Positions 7,600 through 12,424 of a stretch of DNA of 12,424 nucleotides are shown here, one piece after another. Positions within the stretch are counted from its first letter, which is position 1. Every line of letters begins with the position of its first letter. Below the pieces are notes generated by a model. The model saw only the letters and a program-made list of their open reading frames with translations, was not told where the DNA came from and made no database searches. A program made the translations under genes and the position numbers. The stretch comes from Gammaproteobacteria bacterium (GTDB taxonomy: Bacteria; Pseudomonadota; Gammaproteobacteria; UBA7966), in the NCBI GenBank assembly GCA_003485715.1, contig DNIF01000118.1:1-12424 (forward strand), given 5' to 3'.

Positions 7600-8629
7600 T
7601 GGGGCCCAGGTGCTGCTCGTAAGTGATCCGTGGCAAGAGCGGATACCACTTGGAGAACGGGTGGTTTGGTCCCGCCTCCGGGTCGCCCCACCAGAGGGCC
7701 AGTGGTACGTTGTTCGGGCAATTGCGATACGTGACGATCAACGAACCAAACCCCAGGCCGAAGGGACTGAAGCCCAGCGGGCGCAAGGCCCTGCTCGGGG
7801 TCTGGCAGAAGGAGCGGATCCGCATCCCTGCCAACAGGAGTTCGCGCTCGAGCAGTTGGCGGCCGCCCTCCGACGAAAAGATCGGGTGTTCCAGTCTTCC
7901 GCCAGGCGGGCGCGGCGCGAACGGGAATTGCTGTTCTTCGGCCATGTAGGCCTGCAACGCCGCGTCACCCGGGATCGCAGCGGGCCACAGCACTTCAGAC
8001 GCAGCGCGGTAGATCATGCGGTTCTCGATGCGCAACACCGCCCAGAAGTCGAACTCGATGTTCTTGCCTGCCGCAATGGCGCAGTCCTGCAGGCGCTGTG
8101 CGATTTGCCACTCGCCAAGCCGATGAGCGGCAAGAACGAGCACGAGGACCTTCCCTTGATTGGGTGCGGCGTCGGCAAGCCAGGCCGACAGGTCCGTGAA
8201 TATGCGCCTGCCTGTGAACAGCACATCGTCGAGGTAGATGAAGTCGCCGCCGTCGGCGCCACACTGGTTTATGTCGAGCCCGCAAAGCGTTCTGAGGGCT
8301 TCGCCGAAAAGTTTCAGGATCTCAGCCTGGCTATGTCCGTGCTGCTGGATGTTCAGGAAGTTCGTGCTGCTCCAATAGTCGCAAGGGTCGTTACCGCTGA
8401 TCTCCGCAAGCGTGATCTGCCTCCCGAAGTAACATTTGACCTTCGCGCGCGAGAAGTACGTCTGCCTGATCACGTGGTCGAGTTCCCGAAGCAGAGGAAG
8501 CTGAACCTCCGCGCCGAACTGGCACACCCAGCGATCGACATGCTGGGCGGTGGGCGTTGGCAGATCCCCCGCACGGTAATCAGCAGTGGTCAGGGCGATC
8601 GACTCGAGCAGATCCTGTCGTTCCGGCAC
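7583..8629 (-). CDS. Phosphoribosyltransferase-like protein inside the hsd operon
   Basis: This 348-aa protein carries the PRPP-binding signature of type I phosphoribosyltransferases, FIYLDDVLFTGRR, with the acidic pair at D134-D135 and the T-G turn at 139-140. A predicted beta strand and Asp-rich loop precede it, and a second Rossmann-like strand (KVLVLVLAAHRL) follows. The C-terminal third has a conserved-looking block, NNVPLALWWGDP and FSKWYPLLPR, seen in PRTase-like proteins of bacterial conflict loci (the PRTase-CE type, as I recall). It lacks the look of a housekeeping purine, pyrimidine or histidine PRTase, so the substrate is unknown. GTG 8629 is chosen because AGGAGG lies 6 nt upstream; the open frame reaches 8740, but that part looks noncoding. 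Its stop overlaps the NADAR::hsdS start by 17 bp. I infer either an effector or a nucleotide/DNA (phospho)ribosylating enzyme working with that fusion. Confidence 0.82.
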   Translation of the reverse strand: MPERQDLLESIALTTADYRAGDLPTPTAQHVDRWVCQFGAEVQLPLLRELDHVIRQTYFSRAKVKCYFGRQITLAEISGNDPCDYWSSTNFLNIQQHGHSQAEILKLFGEALRTLCGLDINQCGADGGDFIYLDDVLFTGRRIFTDLSAWLADAAPNQGKVLVLVLAAHRLGEWQIAQRLQDCAIAAGKNIEFDFWAVLRIENRMIYRAASEVLWPAAIPGDAALQAYMAEEQQFPFAPRPPGGRLEHPIFSSEGGRQLLERELLLAGMRIRSFCQTPSRALRPLGFSPFGLGFGSLIVTYRNCPNNVPLALWWGDPEAGPNHPFSKWYPLLPRITYEQHLGPNDLEF

Positions 8630-8635
8630 GGCATG

Positions 8636-8641
8636 CCTCCT
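8636..8641 (-). promoter_or_regulatory. Shine-Dalgarno AGGAGG deciding the PRTase-like start
   Basis: A perfect AGGAGG lies 6 nt before GTG 8629 and directly after the stop of the 47-aa ORF (TAG 8644-8646). It fixes the start well inside the longer open frame. Confidence 0.75.
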
Positions 8642-8643
8642 GA

Positions 8644-8787
8644 CTATTGTTGACGCAGCGCGTAGCTGGCCGCTGGATAGTGCTCCGGCTGAAGCGTCAC
8701 GGCATCGACTTCGCGTGGCATTGATCTCGCTCGCGCCCACTGAGAAGCTGAGTCAGCGGGGCCTTCCCCATGGTTTGGCTGGCTCAC
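8644..8787 (-). CDS. Putative 47-aa ORF between hsdM and the PRTase-like gene
   Basis: GTG 8787 overlaps the hsdM stop (GTGA) and the frame runs to TAG 8644, two bases before the Shine-Dalgarno of the PRTase-like gene. GGAG lies about 5 nt upstream of the GTG. The peptide is hydrophilic, ends LQPEHYPAASYALRQQ, and has no domain, signal or membrane segment I recognise. The placement mirrors the 72-aa ORF before hsdR: both start with GTGA overlaps and lead straight into the next gene. It may be a small subunit, a coupling ORF, or chance. Confidence 0.42.
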   Translation of the reverse strand: MSQPNHGEGPADSASQWARARSMPREVDAVTLQPEHYPAASYALRQQ

Positions 8788-10766
8788 GTCCGCTCCGTAC
8801 CGATGATCTCGCCCAGCAACCCCTCGGTCTCCTTCTCCAGTGCCAGGATGTCGGCGCGGATCTCCTCCAGGGTGCGCAGCGGCTGCGGCTGGTAGAAGTA
8901 GCGGGTGAAGCTGATCTCGTAGCCGGTCTTGACGCTCTCGGGCACGTACCAGGCGTCGGGGGCGTGGGGCAGCACCTCGCGCTCCAGGAAGGCTTCGATG
9001 CCGCCTTGCTCCAGCAGCGGCACCTGCTCGGTGTCGCGGAGATCCGGGTCGGGCTCGTACTCGACCACGGCGGGGTTGCCGCCGATGGTGGCCTCGTACA
9101 GGCCGCGCAGAGGGTCGGCGGTGGTGCCCTTCTTGTGGATCCTGCAGATCACGGGCGGTGCGTCGTCGGCGCGCTGGCCGCTCTCCTTCAGTGCCTTGAT
9201 CTCCTTTGGCGTGTACGCTCGCTCGGGGTCGATGCCTTGCAGGCGTAGCGGGCGCTCCACGGTCAGTTTCAAGTAGCCGAAGGCGTCGTTCGGGAAGATC
9301 TTCGACTGCGCAGTTCCCTCGAACCTCAGGAAGGTGTCGCAGATGCGGGCGATGTCCTCCTCGGATAGCTCGCAGTTCTTCTTGCCGAGGTTCTTGCGCA
9401 GCGGCTTGAACCACTGCGTGGCATCGATGAGCTGTACCTTCCCTTGGCGGTGCGCCGGCTTGCGGTTGCTGAGCACCCAGACGTAGGTGGCGATGCCGGT
9501 GTTGTAGAACAGGTTGAGCGGCAGTGCGACGATGGCCTCCAGCCAGTCGTTTTCGATGATCCAGCGGCGGATATTGCTCTCGCCCTGCCCGGCGTCGCCG
9601 GTGAAAAGCGACGAGCCGTTGTGCACCTCGGCGATGCGGCTGCCGAGCTTGGTGTTCCGCTTCATCTTGCTCAGCATGTTGGCGAGGAAAAGCATCTGGC
9701 CGTCGCTCGAGCGAGTGATGAGCGAGTATTCAGGGTCACCGGCGTGTTCGATGATGAAGCGCGGATCCTTGATGCCGCCCTTGCCGCCCATGCGCTCGAG
9801 ATCGCTCTTCCAGCTCTTGCCGTAGGGCGGGTTGCTGAGCATGAAGTCGAACTCGCGCGACGGGAAGGCGTCGTTCGCGATCGTGGAGTGCTCCGGGCCG
9901 CCGATGATGTTGTCCGCGGCATCGCCCTCGCCCTTGAGCAGCAAGTCTGCCTTGCAGATGGCGTAGGTCTCGGCATTGATCTCCTGGCCGAAAAGATGCG
10001 TGGCCACCTGCTTGCCGTGTTGGCTGGCAAGCTCCTGCAGCGTTTCCTCGGCGACGGTCAGCATGCCGCCCGTGCCGCAGGCGGCGTCGTAGAGCAGGTA
10101 GGTGCCGGACTCGATCTCATCGGCGATGGGTAGAAAGAGCAGCTTCGCCATCAGCTTCACGGCATCGCGAGGCGTCCAGTGTTCGCCAGCTTCTTCGTTG
10201 TTCTCTTCGTTGAAGCGACGGACCAGTTCCTCGAACACCGTGCCCATGCCGTGGTTGTCGAGGCCGGGGTGCTTGGCCGAGCCGTCACCGTTCAGCACCG
10301 GGTTGGGGCTCAAGTTGATTTCCGGTGTGAGGAACTTCTCGATCAACGTGCCGAGTGCGTCGGCCTTCGACAGCCGCGGGATCTGGTTACGGAATTCGAA
10401 GTTCTCGAGGATGTCCTGCACGTTCGGCGAGAAGCCATCGAGGTAGGCCTCGAAGTCCGCTTTGAGCTGTTGCTGGCTGGCGCGGGCCCTGAGGTCGCGC
10501 AGTGTGAACCGGGATGTGTTGTAGAAGGCCTGGCCGGCAGCCTGGCGCAGCGGCTGGTCCTGGTTGGCGATCCCGGCATTGTCGAGCGTGGCCTTCATTT
10601 CGAGCACGTTCTGCTTGGTGCGCTCCAGTACCGCATCGAGGCGGCGAAGCACCGTCATCGGCAGGATGACGTCGCGGTACTTGCCACGCACGTACAAGTC
10701 ACGCAGGACATCATCGGCGATGCCCCATATGAAGTTCGCAATCCAGTTGAGTTGGGTCGCCTCCAT
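8784..10766 (-). CDS. hsdM: Type I DNA methyltransferase subunit M (HsdM)
   Basis: HsdM methylates adenine N6 in the target chosen by HsdS, using S-adenosylmethionine, and protects host DNA. Seen, in 660 aa: an N-terminal helical HsdM_N domain starting MEATQLNWIANFIWGIADD, the GEHWTPRDAV block (195-204), SAM motif I DAACGTGGML (227-236), the second glycine-rich strand FGQEINAETYAICKADLLLKG, catalytic motif IV NPPY (312-315), and a long C-terminal HsdS-binding region. All key residues are intact. It is somewhat longer than EcoKI HsdM (529 aa), like other members of this subfamily with a C-terminal extension. ATG 10766 has no Shine-Dalgarno and is preceded in frame by TAG-CAG, so initiation probably depends on a short upstream ORF ending 3 nt away. 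It is the first large gene of the operon. Confidence 0.97.
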   Translation of the reverse strand: MEATQLNWIANFIWGIADDVLRDLYVRGKYRDVILPMTVLRRLDAVLERTKQNVLEMKATLDNAGIANQDQPLRQAAGQAFYNTSRFTLRDLRARASQQQLKADFEAYLDGFSPNVQDILENFEFRNQIPRLSKADALGTLIEKFLTPEINLSPNPVLNGDGSAKHPGLDNHGMGTVFEELVRRFNEENNEEAGEHWTPRDAVKLMAKLLFLPIADEIESGTYLLYDAACGTGGMLTVAEETLQELASQHGKQVATHLFGQEINAETYAICKADLLLKGEGDAADNIIGGPEHSTIANDAFPSREFDFMLSNPPYGKSWKSDLERMGGKGGIKDPRFIIEHAGDPEYSLITRSSDGQMLFLANMLSKMKRNTKLGSRIAEVHNGSSLFTGDAGQGESNIRRWIIENDWLEAIVALPLNLFYNTGIATYVWVLSNRKPAHRQGKVQLIDATQWFKPLRKNLGKKNCELSEEDIARICDTFLRFEGTAQSKIFPNDAFGYLKLTVERPLRLQGIDPERAYTPKEIKALKESGQRADDAPPVICRIHKKGTTADPLRGLYEATIGGNPAVVEYEPDPDLRDTEQVPLLEQGGIEAFLEREVLPHAPDAWYVPESVKTGYEISFTRYFYQPQPLRTLEEIRADILALEKETEGLLGEIIGTERT

Positions 10767-10769
10767 CTG

Positions 10770-10847
10770 CTATGGCCTGGGACGTGGCCACAACCTCGCG
10801 CAGTCGGCGCTCAGTTGCCAGTGCTGGCTGATCGACTGCGGGTGCAC
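10770..10847 (-). CDS. Putative 25-aa leader ORF upstream of hsdM
   Basis: AAAAGGAGG ends 8 nt before GTG 10847; the frame MHPQSISQHWQLSADCARLW... ends at TAG 10770-10772, three bases from the hsdM ATG. hsdM itself lacks a Shine-Dalgarno, so ribosomes loaded here could re-initiate on hsdM. The same frame is open up to 11081, but the upstream part looks noncoding. No similarity is recognised. Confidence 0.4.
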   Translation of the reverse strand: MHPQSISQHWQLSADCARLWPRPRP

Positions 10848-10894
10848 GGTATGACCCTCCTTTTGCTCGGCGTACCGGATCGCATGGTGGCCAC
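10784..10894. promoter_or_regulatory. Paired GTGGCCAC palindromes upstream of hsdM
   Basis: The 8-bp perfect palindrome GTGGCCAC occurs at 10784-10791 and 10887-10894, on either side of the leader ORF's strong Shine-Dalgarno. Such spacing could be an operator pair for the hsd operon, but the sites are short, lie in GC-rich DNA and no regulator gene is adjacent. The rest of 10767-10987 holds no recognisable gene or sigma-70 promoter. Confidence 0.2.
10856..10860 (-). promoter_or_regulatory. Shine-Dalgarno (AAAAGGAGG) of the hsdM leader ORF
   Basis: The GGAGG core with preceding A-tract (reading on into 10861-10864) is the best ribosome-binding site upstream of hsdM, but it is placed for GTG 10847, about 90 nt before the hsdM ATG. 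Confidence 0.45.
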
Positions 10895-10987
10895 TGCCGC
10901 AGATCCGAAAGCGGGTGGCCGGTGGGGCGAGATGGAAAAGAAGCTCGGCACCAGCAGGTCGCGGCGGTAGTTGCTGGTTGTCTGTAG

Positions 10988-11326
10988 TCACTTGCAGCAC
11001 TCGGTCAGCAGGAAGGCCTCCAGATCCCCCAGAGCGGCGCATCAGCTCGGTGTGGATCTCACGCATCAGGCGTACCGACACCGACAGCTCGGCAAGTCGC
11101 TGCCGGGCCGTGGTTCATGGCGCGCACGTAGTTGATCACCTCGTCCACGTCGCGTGGCAAGGTGCGTTTGAAGAGCTGGGCGTCGGTGAAATGCAGGGCT
11201 CTGCAGCTCGCCGCCCAGTGCCAGTGCGGGCGGTGGCGGCAAGGGGGCCGGCATGAACGCCCGGTAGCTCGTGGGCTGGGTGACGTCGCGTCCTGCCCTG
11301 CTCGAAGCCTCGCCGCCGCTTGCCAT
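10988..11326 (-). pseudogene. Fic-family protein remnant (frameshifted, internally deleted)
   Basis: Fic proteins transfer AMP or related groups through an HPFxxGNGR motif. Here short pieces of the N-terminal half appear in the right order but in different frames: VTQPTSYRAFMPAPLPP plus a GELQ segment from ATG 11326, then DVDEVINYVRAMNHG near 11130-11160, then SVRLMREIHTELMR near 11040-11090, then LGDLEAFLLTE ending at TGA 10988. Between GELQ and DVDEV about 60 residues usual in the family are missing, and the catalytic HPFxxGNGR region is gone. Several deletions and frameshifts make it clearly nonfunctional. It probably predates, or was broken by, arrival of the hsd operon beside it. Confidence 0.7.
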
Positions 11327-11433
11327 TCAGATGGCTGCCTTTCGTATGGGGCCAGAATTGGCTCATATGCTAGGCAGGCTTTGACAAGAACGAAAGGCGG
11401 GCGCCTTCGCAAGATGCCCTTGCCCCCGTCGGC

Positions 11434-11452
11434 CACCACCGCCCCGGTGGTG
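11434..11452 (-). terminator. GC-rich hairpin just after the antitoxin gene
   Basis: CACCACCG (11434-11441) and CGGTGGTG (11445-11452) form a perfect 8-bp stem with a 3-nt loop, 7 bp downstream of the antitoxin stop codon. No T-run follows on the minus strand, so it is at best an atypical terminator or an mRNA-stabilising stem. Confidence 0.35.
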
Positions 11453-11458
11453 AGCTCG

Positions 11459-11719
11459 TCACTGCCCCCCGCGCTCGAGGCGCTTGCGCCCCGCCTCAAG
11501 GATGTCGCGCGCGGTCGGCCCGGCCCCGTCCGCGGGGACCTGCAGCTTGCGGAACTCGTCCAGCCAGTCGGTGCCTGCTGGCGCAGGCGCGGCTTCGGGC
11601 CCCTCGATCCACCTCCGATAGAGCTCGACCGTGACCTCGCGGACCGGCTTGCCGAGCAGCGCGCTCTTGGCCTTGACCTTGCGGTACAGATCGTCGGGGA
11701 CTTCAATGGTGACTTTCAT
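11459..11719 (-). CDS. Orphan ribbon-helix-helix (VapB-like) antitoxin
   Basis: This 86-aa protein begins MKVTIEVPDDLYRKVKAK, followed by GKPVREVTVELYRRWIEG: a beta strand and two helices typical of ribbon-helix-helix antitoxins that bind their own promoter as dimers. The second half (DWLDEFRKLQVPAD...ARDILEAGRKRLE) is the usual toxin-wrapping tail of type II antitoxins such as VapB. A PIN-domain (VapC) toxin normally follows, but downstream there are only 132 bp and then the Fic remnant. I see no PIN start motif (V-D-T-N/S), so the toxin was probably lost or replaced. ATG 11719 is chosen because it begins the conserved strand; there is no Shine-Dalgarno (CCCTCCC precedes it). Confidence 0.75.
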   Translation of the reverse strand: MKVTIEVPDDLYRKVKAKSALLGKPVREVTVELYRRWIEGPEAAPAPAGTDWLDEFRKLQVPADGAGPTARDILEAGRKRLERGGQ

Positions 11720-11727
11720 GGGAGGGT

Positions 11728-11756
11728 GGATGCCCGTATTGCCGTACTCCTGTCAA
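11728..11756 (-). promoter_or_regulatory. Possible promoter of the antitoxin gene
   Basis: On the minus strand a perfect TTGACA -35 box (11756-11751) is followed after 17 bp by GCATCC (11733-11728), a poor -10. Transcription would start within a few bases of ATG 11719, which would suit a leaderless mRNA since no Shine-Dalgarno is present. The rest of 11720-11847 shows no gene I can support. Confidence 0.25.
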
Positions 11757-11847
11757 ACCCCCATTTCCGACTGCGGCGGCCGGCGAGTCTTGCGCCAGCC
11801 GCGCGATCTCCGGCCAGCGCTGCACCAGCGCGTTGTATTGTGGCGGC

Positions 11848-12424
11848 TCATGCCACGTCGCTCCTGAGCACCGCGAAGCGAGGGTCGGTCTCGTAGAACT
11901 GTTGGCGTCCCTCGCGCTCGCGATGCGCCACGATGTTGAGTGCAAGCCAGCTCTTCAGGTACTTCTGGATCTGCTGCTTGCTCTTGCCGGTCCGGGTGGC
12001 AAGCTGGGTGTTCGTGAATCGCCCCAACGCGGCGGCCTCCAGGAACACGGCCTCTTCAGCACCATGCAGCAGGCTGCGCACCTGACTGCGGGCAATCCCT
12101 TGCAGCAGCGTCCTGGCCTCCTCCAGCGACAGCGTGCGGGCGTAGCTGTCCGGCAGATGGCTCACCAGCGAGGTGATGGCATTCATCACATAGCGGATCT
12201 TGCCGGAGAAGGTCTGGTAGAGACTCTCCACGACGATGTCGTCGACCGGCTTGATCCAGGCCTTGTTCGGCACGGCCAGCAGTGTGTAGCGGCGCTCCAT
12301 CACGGCCTTCACTTCAGGGAGGGTCAGCGGGTCCAGATGCACGGGCATGTCGAAGAAGATGCTGCGGACCCGTGGCAGCGGCACGATGACCTGCTGGAAC
12401 ATCCCCGCGTTGCCGACGAAGATG
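11848..12424 (-). CDS. AAA+ ATPase, C-terminal part with winged helix (partial)
   Basis: The frame enters from the right window edge without a start and ends at TGA 11848, giving 191 visible residues. They read as the end of an ORC1/Cdc6-like AAA+ module: FVGNAGMFQQVIVPLPRVRSI near the arginine-finger/sensor region, a lid with FSGKIRYVMNAITSL, and then a C-terminal winged helix (RFTNTQLATRTGKSKQQIQKYLKSW, then a wing HREREGRQQFYETDPRFAVL). Walker A and B must lie outside the window. Proteins of this build occur as stand-alone ATPases in mobile and defence islands; the role here is unknown. In-frame ATG 12402 is internal, since coding sequence similar to the family continues upstream of it. 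Confidence 0.7.
   Translation of the reverse strand, partial: IFVGNAGMFQQVIVPLPRVRSIFFDMPVHLDPLTLPEVKAVMERRYTLLAVPNKAWIKPVDDIVVESLYQTFSGKIRYVMNAITSLVSHLPDSYARTLSLEEARTLLQGIARSQVRSLLHGAEEAVFLEAAALGRFTNTQLATRTGKSKQQIQKYLKSWLALNIVAHREREGRQQFYETDPRFAVLRSDVA

Noticed and set aside
7490..8653. 387-codon plus-strand open frame opposite the PRTase-like gene
   Set aside because: No domain is recognisable, and the opposite strand has the PRPP motif, a good Shine-Dalgarno and operon overlaps.
8630..8740. Longer start for the PRTase-like protein at 8740
   Set aside because: The extra 37 residues look noncoding and overlap the 47-aa ORF, and AGGAGG sits 6 nt before GTG 8629.
11059..11706. 215-codon minus-strand open frame through the Fic remnant and antitoxin
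   Set aside because: Mostly Arg/Ser-rich out-of-frame translation of the antitoxin; only its last part (DVDEVINYVRAMNHG) is a Fic fragment, already covered as a pseudogene.
1..12424. DarT toxin, integrase, transposase, CRISPR array, tRNA or rRNA
   Set aside because: Looked for on both strands; no matching motifs, regular repeats or cloverleaf sequences were seen.

Overview
The window is GC-rich DNA from a bacterium, most likely a gammaproteobacterium. Its left edge carries the end of yidC followed by a complete mnmE, which belongs to the conserved rpmH-rnpA-yidC-mnmE chromosomal region. In many gammaproteobacteria mnmG follows mnmE. Here it is absent, and 83 bp after the mnmE stop an opposite-strand block of accessory genes begins and runs to the right edge. 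The species cannot be fixed from the sequence.

Layout. 1-1495 (+): yidC tail and mnmE. 1579-10766 (-): one compact type I restriction-modification operon, transcribed right to left: (25-codon leader ORF) - hsdM - (47-aa ORF) - PRTase-like gene - NADAR::hsdS fusion - DarG C-terminal-domain-like gene - (72-aa ORF) - hsdR. Neighbouring ORFs overlap by 4 to 17 bp, abut, or are joined by short coupled ORFs. 10767-11719 (-): a decayed zone with a multiply deleted Fic-family remnant and an orphan ribbon-helix-helix antitoxin. 11848-12424 (-): the C-terminal part of an AAA+ ATPase with a winged-helix tail, cut by the window edge.

The main result is the hsd operon. HsdM (N6-adenine methyltransferase) and HsdR (PD-ExK nuclease plus SF2 motor) are intact and ordinary. 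The specificity subunit is not: a complete two-TRD HsdS carries an N-terminal NADAR (YbiA/DUF1768) domain, a family known for hydrolysing ADP-ribose-type adducts, including ADP-ribosyl-guanine in DNA. The next gene is a free-standing copy of the C-terminal domain of DarG antitoxins, without its macro or NADAR half. The gene before hsdS encodes a phosphoribosyltransferase-fold protein with a clear PRPP-loop motif. As I recall, DarTG1 antitoxins join NADAR and DarG-C in one chain. Here both parts are present but separated by HsdS, no DarT toxin is visible, and a PRTase-like protein occupies the operon instead. My inference is a composite defence system in which a (phospho)ribosyl or ADP-ribosyl chemistry on nucleic acid or nucleotides is tied to a type I R-M complex, either as a guarded abortive-infection effector (as PrrC is nested in an hsd operon) or as a sequence-addressed DNA modification/repair step. 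This is not proven by the sequence.
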